Assembly (NCBI RefSeq): GCF_000002995.4
Contig: NW_025062479.1
Coordinates: 960,001-1,024,000, forward strand
Origin: Brugia malayi
Taxonomy: Eukaryota; Nematoda; Chromadorea; Rhabditida; Onchocercidae
Direction of reading: 5' to 3'
DNA length: 64,000 bases
Below, piece after piece: positions 13,370 to 25,666 of this stretch. Position 1 is the first letter of the stretch. The number at the start of each line of letters is the position of its first letter. The notes under the pieces were generated by a model that ran no database searches, was not told the DNA's origin, and was given only the letters and a program-made list of their open reading frames with translations. Position numbers and translations under genes: made by a program.

Positions 13370-14709
13370 CAACCATTAGGTAGTGTCAAAGCAATTGAAG
13401 CGCTGTTTTAAGAACCTTTAAGCAAGTCAATAAAATACTCTCATGTATTATTCATAAAAAAGTGGTTGTTGGGTTCAATAATCAAAAGTCCAACTACAAA
13501 GATTGAATTTAACGAATTAAAAACCATGGTTACTAGATTTTATCAAAATAGATAAACTGAAAATAGGATAATTAAATTTTAATTCATTTTCAGCTAGCAC
13601 CTTGCTAATTATCCCAAATTTGTTTTTTTTTTTTCTATTTTTTTAAATTTTATTCATCAAAACAAAAATAATAATAATAACAATTTTAGCGCACAAAATA
13701 TGTTAATTTTTGTCAGTGCAATTTTGCTAAAATTCTACTAACAGATACAAGTTATACCTTAAATTAGATCCCAAAAAATGTAAAAGGTGTATGTTGGAAG
13801 TTTTACACAACCAATTTAACAAATTGTTACTTGTAAAAAATGTTGAACTTATTTTACTTAACAATTGATTAACTTAATCTTGTTTCAATGCAGATCTATT
13901 ATTTCTAACGCCAATTTACAAATAATATGTGTCAAAATTTTCAGATAAAATTTACTCATCATTGAAGTAATGAGTTGATTTTTTTTACTAAACAAACATA
14001 ACTAAACAAAACAAAACAAAAATGGTATATTTTAAGACGTGATCCTTCAAAACCGATAATAAATACAACTGATATTCTTTTAACAAATAAGAATTTGAAA
14101 ATGAAAAAGTGAAAAGAAATTGTTTACTTTTGGTTAATACATTTTCTATTTTTTCTTTACATTTTCTATTTTAAAAAATTAATACATTTCCTATTTTTTC
14201 ACATTATTTATATTTCTGCAAATTATTTATCATAAAATATATTGAAAATTTGATACTTTCATTTAAAATATATAATAATAAATTTTTAATGAAACTTTAT
14301 AAACATTATATACAGAAAGGAAAGAAAAATAAAACAATTTCATTCCAAAATTTAAAAATACTTTAAAAGGATTTAAATTCGTAATATACATATGTAATCA
14401 ATGATTGTAGTGCATATATTGTTTAAATAGCTTTGCCGACATATATTCATTTCAGTTCATTTCAATTTATTATGTATAAAAGTTTCTGGTTGAAATTTGA
14501 GTATCAATGAAATCTTTTCTTCTTCTTCAAAAAAAGTCTGAATTAAAGAAGAAATTGACAAACAAGCATTAATGAAATGAAATTATTTAATTATCATATG
14601 CCAAAATGATAAGTGATAATTTGATGATGCTTCGAGCAGAAGAACTTAATAGCATATATATATATATACATCCAATTTAAAGCAGGCTTTTTATTTCTTC
14701 TTTTTACAA

Positions 14710-14778
14710 ATGAAAATTCAATGGAGAAATGCTTACGACAAATGCGCAGCTCAGGATCACTGCATCGAACCTACATGA
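14710..14778 (+). promoter_or_regulatory. Overlapping out-of-frame upstream ORF
   Basis: An ATG at 14710 opens a 23-codon frame that ends in TGA at 14776-14778. It therefore begins 11 bases before, and overlaps, the start codon chosen for the glucuronosyltransferase (14721), in another frame. If the mRNA begins upstream of 14710, ribosomes meeting this ATG first would bypass the main start. A trans-spliced leader joined downstream of it would remove it. No strong spliced-leader acceptor is visible between 14680 and 14720. Confidence 0.4.
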
Positions 14779-17700
14779 TATATTACTTACGTATTTTTGC
14801 TGCTGTATTTATATTACTGTTAATTATACAATTTACATCATCTATTCGGTAAGTTGTTAATTAGTTAATATAATTAATTATATGCTATAAAAGAATTGTG
14901 TAATATTACTTTACATTAAATAACATTGTAATTAATATAATTTAAATTAATATTGTAGGTAATAAAAATAACTTGCAAGTAAACAGTCCTTTTTTTTCTC
15001 TCCTAAAATTAATTGCAAATTATAAAATTATCAATAATAATATTAGTATTATAGTATTTCATAATTTTTTAATAGTTTGCTTATCATCATAAACTATTAT
15101 CATTACTTTAATTCTATTTGATTAATTTATTTTTTTGATTCAGGTCATCAAATACATTGAAAGCATCTCTAAAAGCGTCAGTACCACCTTCATTTTTTCC
15201 ACAAATCATTGTAATAACGCCAACTTATCGACGATCAACAAGATTAGCTGATATGACTAGGTTTTTTCTTTTTTTAAAAATTTTAAGTAATATTTATGTA
15301 ACAAAAAAAAAAATTGTGTTAAAATTTTATGTTGTAAATTATTAGAATCATATAAAATTAAGCTAAATTTTTCGAAAAAAAATTTCTTTTTTGTTTTCAA
15401 TAATGAAATTTGTATCTTTGTTGACATGATTATATCACAAATAAATCTTATAAACAATTTAATATATTTTATTGTTTAGCCATAATAAAGTGATATGTTG
15501 AAATGAATCAAAGAACATTTTCAGGATGGCAAACACATTATCACATATTAAGAATTTATATTGGATTGTTATTGAAGATGGAAATAATAAAGTAAAAGCT
15601 GTTGAAAAATTGCTCAATCGTACTGCTTTACCATATATATACTTACCAGCCAAAACACCTCCAGGTTATCCACGTAAGTTACTCATAAGTTATCAATTTA
15701 TCACTTATGATAATTGGCTAATGTTTGAAAAAAAATGAACAATGATATTAAAATATATATATATATATATATATATATACATGATATTATATTATTTAAC
15801 TATTAATTGATAAAAAATCTATTTTTTATATCTATTGAGAAAAATATAATTAGAAGTTTTTTGGATCAATTTTAGATTATCTCTGTCTTCTTGAATGCTT
15901 ATCTTTTTTTTTTCCTCTTTAAACTTTCATTGATTTCAATTTTAAGAATGAGCGAAATAAATCAGAAATCAATATTGCTATAAAAAGTCGATCATTGATC
16001 ATGCAAATTTATTCCATCCTATTGTTACTTTGTTTTTTTTTTTTTTTTGGCTTTAAATTTATCTTTTAATGTCTGGAATTATAAACATTTGATAAATCTG
16101 ATGAATTATTATTATGAAATCATTTGTAATTTGAGCTTTGATCTGCAAATTGTGAGAGAAAAATTATTGTAATCAAATTTCGTAAATTTTTACGTGTCAC
16201 ATTGAATGTCATATGTACAAAAAGGAAAAGCAAAAGAAAAAAGAAAGAAAGAAAGAAAAATAGATATTTGGACTTAGAGAAAATAATTTTTTCTACATTT
16301 TGCTGAATTAATCAAACATCGTTAATTTGCTTGCTCAAATATACAATAAAGAAAAGGCTTGTTTGATTTGAAGCATCATTTATGCCAACTTATATGATTA
16401 ATCAATTCAAACTTTTGATTACTTGATTTTAAATAAGACAATAAAATTTGAAGTATTTGCTAAAAATTCACTGTAATACAGTATATTTGTCATTATTTCT
16501 ACCTGTGAAAAAAGTGCAATTATCTGATCTTTGGGCAAAAATCACAATACAAATTTAAAGGTATATCTAAATTAGCTAAAAATTTAGGTCGTGGATGGTA
16601 TCAACGAACTATGGCATTGCAATATTTACGCAATAATTCAAATTTAATAAGTGATAAATCAAAAAAATCAGTAGTTTATTTTGCTGACGATGATAACTCA
16701 TATGATATTCGATTGTTTAATGATTATATAAGAAATGTACAAAAAGTTGGAATATGGGCTGTTGGTGAGTAATTTACAATTATTTTATTTTCATTTCGCT
16801 CATTTATTTCAATTTCAGTGCAGTTTAAATTTCAATTACTTAAAAAAATGCGTTGGAAAAAAAAAAGTTGAAAAATGATTTTGGTATAATAAAATGCTAA
16901 AAAAACAAATGAAATTGTCAATAAAATCAGTAACATTTTAAAATAGAAAAAAAAAAATAATAAAACTAAGTTTTTATATAAAATTGAGAATTAAAAATTA
17001 CAAGGTCAATTTATGAAATTATAGAGCTAATAATTCAATTTAAATTTGCAAAAAGTAGTCAGGTTTTGCTGGAGGTGCATTGGTTGAATCACCAGATGTC
17101 GTTAATGGGACAGTCGTAGGATGGAATGTGGTATGGCATAAAAAAAGGAAATTTGCTACTGATATGGCTGGTTTTGCTGTAGCTTTAGATGTTGTCCTTA
17201 AGTAAGTTATAATCTTTTCTTCATTATAGATTTTAAAAAAAAAAAAATGATAATTAGTTGTAATTGATTATAAATTTTTGTATCTGTTAGTAGTTTATTA
17301 ACTTTTAATTAACTTTAATCTACTAATCATGTAATAGTAAATTATAAAAATCTTGAATGTGCATTTTTCTTTTTTTGAAAAAAGAAAATTTGTTTTCTTA
17401 GTTCAACAGCAGTATTTGGTAAATCATGCAATCGCGGTCTTGGTGCACCAGAAACGTGTTTTCTTGAAGATCTCGGTTTACAGACTCATGATCTCGAACC
17501 ATTTGGCTTCGATGAGGTATGCTTCATTTGAAGTATCACCTGTTAATTATTCATTCATTAATTATCATTTTAAATTCATTTTAGTAATTTGTTAATATGT
17601 GTTTATATATGCGTGTAACTTTTTAGTTGCACAATAAATAAGTTATTTATAAATGATTATTAAAAAAAAAGAAAGGGGGGTACTGGATTAATTTATTAAA

Positions 17701-18211
17701 ATTATTCATTCAAGTAAAAATTATCTGAACAATTTATTATTTTTTATTGCTCAAAAGATAAATGATAGTTAATGAATTTAATTGAATTAAATGAGATGAT
17801 AATGAGCACAAAAATATAAAAAGTGTTAGCTAATCTAATCTAATTTTCTTTTTTTTACAGTTTAAAAATGCTTCCATCATTTTTTTTTTCTAACCTTTAA
17901 TTCATTCAATATTTTGAATTTCTATTTTATTTTATTTTTACCTCAAATATTCCAATAAAAATTAACTGAACAGAAAATTTGCAAAAAACAAAAGTGTTAT
18001 ATTTTTCAAAATGTTAATTTTGAAAAATATTAAATACACTGATTTATTTTCTATATATTTAAATTCAAATTTTTATAAATAAAATAAATTTCTATGTGTT
18101 ATTAAAACTTTTAAACAGGAAGAACGTGAAATCCTGGTATGGCATACCAAAACCGCTAAAGTAATTCTCAATAAGCGAGTTGCAGATACAAATGGTTTTT
18201 TTGTGGAATAA
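14721..18211 (+). CDS. Beta-1,3-glucuronosyltransferase, GT43 family (B3GAT/GLCT-like)
   Basis: Exons are 14721-14848, 15144-15260, 15525-15673, 16588-16764, 17063-17201, 17402-17516 and 18119-18211 (918 nt, 305 aa), with all phases agreeing. GT43 enzymes transfer glucuronic acid from UDP-GlcUA to a terminal galactose in the Golgi; members finish the proteoglycan linker or make other glucuronylated glycans. Residues 1-17 are a short cytoplasmic tail and 18-38 the signal-anchor helix; the stem is short. The catalytic domain begins with the family motif IIVITPTYRR. The metal-binding DDD is at 165-167 (VVYFADDDNSY), followed by the DMAGFAV acceptor-side motif at 224-230, a probable catalytic Glu254 (APETCFLEDL) and the C-terminal VWHT at 282-285. 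The length is a little under that of human B3GAT3 (335). The start was chosen because its frame gives the anchor helix. Introns are AT-rich, the longest being 914 nt. Whether it is the SQV-8-type linker enzyme or a GLCT paralogue is not decided; the family call is very secure. Confidence 0.95.
15753..15779. repeat. (TA)n microsatellite in intron 3 of the glucuronosyltransferase gene
   Basis: A run of about 13 TA dinucleotides lies 80 bases into the third intron. It has no apparent role. Confidence 0.85.
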
Positions 18212-18273
18212 TGAAATTCAATCATTGTTATTGTTGTTACTATTGTTTCTGACACTTTTAAATGAAAAATTAA

Positions 18274-18279
18274 AATAAA
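18274..18279 (+). terminator. Poly(A) signal of the glucuronosyltransferase gene
   Basis: AATAAA lies 63 bases after the TAA stop (18209-18211), a typical nematode 3' UTR length. A second AATAAA-like site follows at about 18308. Confidence 0.6.
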
Positions 18280-18823
18280 ACAAAAACTTTATATATGTCA
18301 TTTTTCAAATAAATTTAGTATAAATAAAAACAAAAAAATTGATGACCTAATTTTTGTGATTTATTCCAAAAAAGTGCAATTGATATACAACACTAAAAAT
18401 TTATTGATCATAATGTAGTAATAAAAAATTCAATTCACATCTTATTATTGTCAAAAAAAAAAAAAAAAAAATTTTTTTCTTCATCTTTGATTGTATTTGG
18501 TATTAATAAATGAAATGAACAAGCAATACTTGAAATGATGAATAAAAATTTCAATTCAAAATTACATTCTTTGTTCAATTTTCAATGAATTTACTATGTC
18601 ACACTAATAGTAAAACTATTTATTTATCTTTTTGTTGTAGTTATCACTGAAATATTACTTATGAACACTCAAAAATGGTAAATGTTTTAAGTATGAATAT
18701 TAAAATAAATTTGACAGAGATATCTCTAATTTAATTTACTTTATCTCATTTATTTTATTCATCTAATTTATTTAATTTTTGCAATTTTTTTCATAATTTA
18801 TCTAATTTAGACATACAAAATCT

Positions 18824-18930
18824 AATTAATTCATCTCATATTATCTAATAAGCATCTAATTAATTATCTAATTTACTAATTAATTCATCTAATAGTATCT
18901 AATAAGTATCTAATTAATTTATCTGATTTA
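18824..18930. repeat. 54-bp tandem duplication made of ATCTAAT-type subunits
   Basis: Unit 1 (18824-18877) and unit 2 (18878-18930) align along their whole length with about six substitutions and one inserted base. Both begin aattaattcatct and contain tatctaataag and atctaattaa. Smaller ATCTAAT/ATCTCAT motifs continue upstream to about 18720, so the unit itself is a higher-order repeat of a 7-10 bp motif. The array lies in the gap between the two convergent genes. Confidence 0.75.
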
Positions 18931-20608
18931 CACGTGTGAAATACTTTTGATTTACACATACGATGTGATTACAGGAATTGAAATGAATGTTCAATAGCAA
19001 ACCAATATGCTAAGAAGTAACAAATTATACTTGATATTATTATTTTTTTTTTTTTTTTTTTGCTTTTCTGCATGCACATTGTGACAAACATGAATGCATG
19101 ATACAGCAAGCACACGTATGATACGTGATTAAGCGTAATATAAGAGTGATATAGCAAAGAAACGTGTGTGAACTTTGTGTATTAATGGAAAGCATATTTC
19201 TATATAAAATTAAAATTAAATCTAAATTAAGCTCTTATATATGATTAAAATAAGATTTTCAAAGCTTCAAATTAAAAAAAAAAAAAAAAAAACTCAAAAT
19301 TTGATTAGCATTGTTTGGATGCATTTTATGGATCTAATCATTTTAAAATATGAAATGCTAATCCATTTCAAATCTACTAAATAGAATTATTTCATTTATC
19401 CAAACACTGTCCTTTTTTTTTTCTCTTTTCTTTTTTGTACCGTTTTCATTGCATTTATTTTTTTACATGCATTTTTTTTTTTTTTTTTTTTTCTTAAATA
19501 ATTCTAATAAAGCTTCACTTGTACAAAAGAAATTCAAGAATGAATAGGAAAGTTACATTTTTCAAATAATATAAGCAATTTTTTTTCAAAAATATCCAAC
19601 TTTATCAGTGGAACAGTCATCTTATTGGTTTAAAATAGATAACTGTTCAATTTCAAATCACATTTTAGCTTCAATTAACTGAGAAATGTTTTCTTGCTCC
19701 ATTTTTTTTTTAAATTATGCTTTTTTTATCTTATTGTAATCTATGAAATGATCAATGGAATAATCAATTCAATTGAAATTTAGTTGGATAAATTTGGATG
19801 GAGAAAAAATGCAGTGAGAAAAAAAAGGAAAAAAAAGATAAAACAGAAAAGCAATGTTTTAAATTACATTAATGAAAATGAAAAGTTTAAATATCATATT
19901 AAAAAAAAGTGTAAGAAAATTAAGGAAAAACTAAAAATGTAGATGCAAAGAAATATTTAAACATTTTATAATTTGAAAAAATATTTGCAGCACTCACTGA
20001 TGATTTTTTAGATATGCAAAAGAATCATTTGAATTAATAATCAATCACTTTTTTTAATAACACATTCATAATTTTATCGTTTTTTCAAAACAAATAGATA
20101 ATTATAAAAAGAAGAAAAAAAAGAAATTTTCATTATGCATTAATATGGAATTAATTGATTTCCTACATAATTAAATCTAACAATAAGTATTTCATTTTAT
20201 TATATTATTTTCTTGATCTGTAATAAAATATACTTTCAAAATAATTTTTTTTTTTTTTTTTTTAGATAAACCTAAAAAGAAAGAAAGAATCAATCAATCA
20301 TTTGCCAAACATAGTGACAGGTTAAAAAAAAAAAAAAAAAAAAAAAAGGCCTAATAATAGCGAAAATTATCAATAACATAAACAAATAATAAATTATACA
20401 AAATAATTTTAAATGCTATCATCATTATTAAATCTTATTTTGAAAGATAATTTCAATTTTACATGCAAATTATTTATACGTTTAGCTATTAACGCAATAA
20501 ATAATTGAACGGAATGATGAATGAATGAATAGTTAATTTTTTTTTTTTTTTTTTTTAAATTGAATTTTAATAAGGTTTACATAAATTTTCGAGAAAGCTA
20601 AAAAAAGT

Positions 20609-20620
20609 TTTATTTTTATT
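20609..20620 (-). terminator. Poly(A) signals of the Wnt gene
   Basis: Two adjacent AATAAA hexamers (minus strand, 20620-20615 and 20614-20609) lie about 60 bases after the Wnt stop codon. They directly follow a poly-A tract. Confidence 0.6.
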
Positions 20621-20678
20621 TTTTTTTTTTTTAAAAAAATTAGCACATAAATGAAAAAAGGAAAAGAATGATTATTTT

Positions 20679-23600
20679 CTATTTGCATGTATGAACAAGA
20701 ACTTTCTCCGTGCATGTCTTGCATTTCACGGAGCAGCACCAAACAAACTTGCAATGACACTGCACCGTACGTATTTCCTCTTTTGTATTGTAGCCACGGC
20801 CACAGCATAACAGATCACAACTATCTGAATTAAGTGATGATTGATTACATTCTCGACCATGTGTACCAAGAATACCTGGAAAAATTACATTGTTTACAAA
20901 TTTGATATGCTAAGATAAGTGTATAAATTATAATTAGAAAGTTAAATAGTACTTCAGTGATTAAAAAGTTTAACATAATAATTCTTCCAATAATATTTTT
21001 TTTTATAATTCTTATCAAATTTGCTTAAAAAAAAAAAACGAGATTTAGAGGTTGAAATTTTTTTTAATCAATAGTTCTTCTATAAATATGATTGCTTTTA
21101 TTTATTTCTTTTTTTTTTACAATACTGTGCAAAAATTAAAATTTTGCAAATAATGTATTGTTATTAATTTCAAATAATTTTTTCCTAGTTATGTTTAAAA
21201 TTGAAATTTTTTTTAAATAAATTAAAAAAAAAAAAGGAATTTTACCTTCAGCATCATTCCGCTCACAGTAATTCGGTGATTTGTTAATATAAGCGATCTC
21301 GTTTCCACGTAACGGTTTTTTTCTTTCTGAACGTTCTTTCCTTCGTAAACGTTTTTTTGCCCTTTTTGCTACCTTTAATTTTTTATCACTCATTGTCAAC
21401 ATTAATTGTAAAAATCCAATTTTTTATTCCACTAAAACAATTACATATTTATTTTAAAAAAGTGCAAATTTCTTGATAAATTTAACAACGATAATTTTGC
21501 TTTTGTTTTTTGTTTTTTGTTTTTTTGTTTTTTATGTATCCGGAATTAGTTATTGTTTGAACTAAATTACAAACTATCAAATATAGTTGCCCGGTTTACA
21601 AGTAACATTACTTTCAAAAAATTTCGAAAATCAATAGCCGATAATTTCTTCGTATTTTTGCTGAAGTGATGATATCATTATAATTTATCGCTTAGTTTTC
21701 GATAAATTTTTCTTACTTTTCAAATTACAATCAATAATTTGTCACTTTTGATCAGATTAATAATTTTGTTTACCGTTTTATTTGCTAAACAAAATATGTA
21801 CTATAATTTCCTGTCTATATCTTAATTACCAAAAGTTTATTATTCTCACTAAATATATAATCACTAAAATTATTATTTTTAGAAAAAATTACAATTTTCT
21901 TCGTTTGTATTTCAATCTTTTCTTTTTCTCTTTTTCTTTTTGATTTTTTAAAGAAATTCTATTTTAAAACTTACACTGATAACAGTTCATCACTTTTACA
22001 TTTGCAATTATTCACATTTTGAACATAATAATTTTGTTAACTATGAGAGAGAAAGAGAGAGAGAGAGAGAAAAAAAAAAAGTGAAACTCACAGATTGATT
22101 CATTTGATGAATTACATACAAATGAAATAATTTACTCATCAAATTTAAATATTTCAAATTATAAATGAAACAATGATACCTGAACAGCAAAATGATTGTA
22201 GCGTTGTTTTAGCATTTCACCAATTTCTGCAAACCTAGGCATTTGTAGCCAACAAGTTTTGAATTCGCATGAACCACTTACACCGTGACATCGACATTGT
22301 TTACGCATATTTTGAACAATTGCCTAAAATAATTCAAAAATTTCCGTTATTTTCTTCATTTTTAATTTATTTAATTTACATTTTAAAACTTACATAAATT
22401 AATAATTTATTAATATGTATTTTATATATGTAAAATGTAATCTAACGTACTTCACGACCAACAAAATTATTATGAAGATTCATCAGATGTCTTATATCAC
22501 GATCTTTCTCATATTGTTCTCGTTCAAAACGATCCAGAAATTGCTTTGCAAAATGAACACCATATTTGGAATTATCCGAACAACCACCCCATGAGAATTT
22601 CTCACGTCCTATTGCACTTGCGTGATCCTAAATTTTTGATTTTTGTATTAGAATATATTTATCATTTTATGCATCAATAATTAAACGTTGCTGGAATTCA
22701 AAAAGGATCAAACAATTTGTAAAATTTCCATAAATTATTCTTATTCGCAAGTTTAATGCTAATTTAACTTTATCATAGAGTAATGATAAATTATCTAACA
22801 AGAATGACGAAGAAAACTTAAAATATATCAATGAATATTTGTGCACTAGAAGGTGAAATTTTTAAATTTTATATTAAAATGTGTCAAATCGTCTTTTATT
22901 GTTATTGAAAAAAAAAATCAGTTTCTAAGACAAACAATCGTATGTTATCATCGTTTTCTTTCTTTTTTTTTTTTTTTGCAATACACATATTCACGTTTTC
23001 AGTATTTTAAATATTCGAAATTCCAGAATTTCGGAAGGAAGGAAAAAAAGAAATAAACCAAATCTGTATATCGTTGTCCACCAGGTTGACTGTCACAACC
23101 GCATTCCGTTAAATTACCAGCACTGCATCCTTTTGTAATTGCATGTACAATACCAGCGCTTGCAACGGCTGAGATAAATGCCGTCTCTCTATTTCCTGTC
23201 AAGCGAAAAAACAAAAAAACATTGTTTAAAATCTAAATTTATTTTTCAAAAATAAAAAATAAAGTCAAAATTCAAATAGTTTGAAAATGAAATAGCTTGA
23301 AGTTTAATTATATAAAAGTTCATTTCTCAACATACATACCAGCTCGAAGTGTTTGTCCTAGCAAATCCTGAAAACCATTTGTTGTTACGTTCGAATGTTT
23401 ACTTATCCTTTCCGAACAATTCCATCTGAAAACTTCAACATTTAATTTATTGCTTTATTTTCCTTCGTTGAAGTTTTCATAATATTAAATAATTTTAAAT
23501 ACCTAATTAATTCCAAATACCAGCAAATTCATTTGTAAATTTCAAGTATTTCGTTTTTTTTTTTTTTGTTAAATTAAACTTTGTGAAATTTCTCAAATTC

Positions 23601-25082
23601 ACAAAATGATAGAGTTTAGTGAAATTTGAATAACTACAATGCATTTAAAATTATTTATTTCACATTTATGTTTACGATTACTGTGTTGCTAAAACATTGT
23701 TATTCATCAAATGTTCGATGAATAATTTTATATAAATGGAGTATAAGAACTAAAAAAATTAACTGACATTTTCAGTTATTGTGCTAGTGTTTGCCTTTCC
23801 TCCCTTCCTTTTTTTTTTATTTTGCAAAAATATTTAAAACAAAATGAAACCTTTCAAATTTGAATTGTGCTTGACATTCAACAACTGAATCTCTTGCACC
23901 ACGTCCAATAGATGGAATTGCAAACGGATGCTATAAAAAAAAAAAAAGTTGGAAATTCATTCGTACTTTTCCAGTTCTCTAATTAGCAATACCTATTAAA
24001 AACTAATTCAGTAAGATTTCTTTTTTTTTTCTTTAAAGAAAAAAAAAAAACAAAATTAAAATAGGCATGCATATAAGTGACTGAAATAAAAGTTACGAAC
24101 TTAGAAATTTTTAATAAATGTAACTTAAATCACCATTTGTTATTATATTTTATTAAATAACAAAAGCAAAGAAAAAAAAAAGAAACCAATATTGTTCAGT
24201 TGCATTGGTGTATTTAAGATCGAATTTATTGAAATTAATTAATTTCATATAAAAAAAAGTATTTAATAGTACATTGTTATCTTATCAGATAAATGATCAA
24301 TGCTCATGCTAGATTTGTCAGCAAAAGTGAAACTTGAAACACAATAATGTATTTTGTAGAAAAGTAGACATCACAGTTTTAATTAATAAACTTTTAAAAA
24401 TTAATACATCATATCTTCTTAAGATTATGCTAAAATTCGTCTATTCTTAATAATCACTTTAACAATACGAATTTAACTTCGATGTAATGCTTTACATTAA
24501 AAAATATTTATCAGTTCAAAAGATACTTATCAGTTATCAACATTTGCTTTTATGTAAAAAGAGAAGAAAGAAAAAAACAATTTACCTGTTGACAAATGCT
24601 AATTTGAGCTGGATTTAAACCTAATAATCGCTCACACAATGTTCGATATTGTTGCTTATCAAAATCAGATGCTGCATGAAATGCTGGCGAATACTGTGCT
24701 GTCGATGATAATGCTAGCGATCTGTACTGTTTCACAAATACTTTTGTTAATTACTATTTCTTAATTAAGGTTCATTTATGTTTTGAATTTTTAAAAATCG
24801 TTTTTAATAAACTTATAAAATTAATTTTTTTCTTAAAAAAAAAAAAAAAAAAAGAGAAAAGAAACGAAAAAAATATTTAATATAAAGTAATTTAATTTAT
24901 TTTTCAAACAAATATATTTATTAATAAATATATTTTTTTTTGCTTTTTTTTTTTTTTAATTTTGAAATGAAAATAAATAAATAAATAACTTACAACCAAT
25001 TGTAGTGTTGAGCTGATACGATATTCAGAAGGATAGTAAATATTGTTAAGCAGTAATTAAGAAATATCATTATATGAATCAT
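20679..25082 (-). CDS. Wnt family secreted signalling protein
   Basis: Exons in transcript order are 25082-24994, 24721-24586, 23930-23851, 23425-23340, 23195-23059, 22627-22451, 22323-22180, 21372-21246 and 20875-20679 (1173 nt, 390 aa), with all phases agreeing. Wnts are secreted lipid-modified ligands for Frizzled receptors. Residues 1 to about 24 are a hydrophobic signal peptide ending VSA. The mature chain has exactly 24 cysteines, the family number. Landmarks are [61 protein letters not shown] (the first Ser, 251, is the palmitoleoylation site), [27 protein letters not shown] and the C-terminal HTCK. NCS, NVT, NLT and NQS are possible N-glycosylation sites. A basic linker ([17 protein letters not shown], 286-302) precedes the Frizzled-binding cysteine finger. 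CHGVSGSCE and HTC recall Wnt4-like members, but I could not assign it to cwn-1, cwn-2, egl-20, mom-2 or lin-44. The exon 8 acceptor (ATTAAAG) is weak; the other junctions are ordinary. Confidence 0.96.
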
Positions 25083-25666
25083 TTTTATCCTACCGTTTGA
25101 TCCCCTCAACAGTGATCAAATATCAGCCTCATAAAACTTCGTCGTTAGCTTTGTACATTCTCATTATCATTGTTGACTTGATAAAACTAATAAGTTTTCG
25201 TCCTTCTCTTTTTTTTTCTTTTTTGTGTGTGTTTTCGTCAATATCTCAGCTTTTTTTTTTTTTTTTTTGTTTTCTCTTGTTTAGTTTTGTTGAAATTCTG
25301 TGAATTTCAAAATTAATTAGTTGTCTGCACTAATTCAAATCAATTGTTAAATGATACAAATTGAGTACGGTAAAATTAACGCATATACTAATTCAGTAAG
25401 CCATACGAACGTAAACATTCCGGAAACAAGTTTTTCCAGGTGAATAGATGAAAAGTAATCAGTTCGAATGAATGAATTTCTTCTTTCACTTTTCGCTTAT
25501 TCTTTTCTTTCCTTTCGTTTTTTTTTTCCTTTTCTTCTCTTTTTTTCTTTCTTTTTTTTTTTTTTCTTGTGATTGTTGTTTGTTAATAGTGAAAAAAATG
25601 TGAAAGATTGGATGATTGAATTGAAGAATTAATACTTGGGTAAATGTTAGTTGACGTCTTGGAAGG
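25083..25666. other. Region upstream of the Wnt gene
   Basis: This holds the presumed 5' flank of the Wnt gene. No TATA box, spliced-leader acceptor or initiator can be named with confidence. From 25195 to 25580 the plus strand is strongly T- and CT-rich. The plus ORF at 25097-25303 ends in Phe runs and looks like chance. Confidence 0.5.

Larger units (their letters stand above)
1..14709. other. Gene-poor AT-rich intergenic region
   Basis: No gene could be assembled here. The sequence is AT-rich with many long homopolymer A or T tracts, ATT/TTA-rich patches (about 1060-1110 and 11815-11870), a short CT run (11321-11340) and a short TA run (about 11059-11075). The features that stand out are listed separately: a GC-richer patch at 478-560, hairpins at 1013 and 12430, direct repeats at 4.3-5.5 kb and a low-confidence ORF at 13043. 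The ORFs of 60-80 codons read mostly through poly-T or poly-A as Phe or Lys runs and look like chance. A second GC-richer patch at about 11155-11300 is open in one plus frame but has no start codon. Confidence 0.7.
18212..20608. other. Intergenic region between two convergent genes
   Basis: This is the 3'-to-3' gap between the glucuronosyltransferase (plus) and the Wnt gene (minus). It holds both poly(A) regions, the ATCTAAT-type tandem repeat at 18824-18930 and several poly-A or poly-T tracts. The minus ORF at 18969-19157 crosses a poly-T tract and shows no features of a gene. I see no other gene. Confidence 0.7.
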
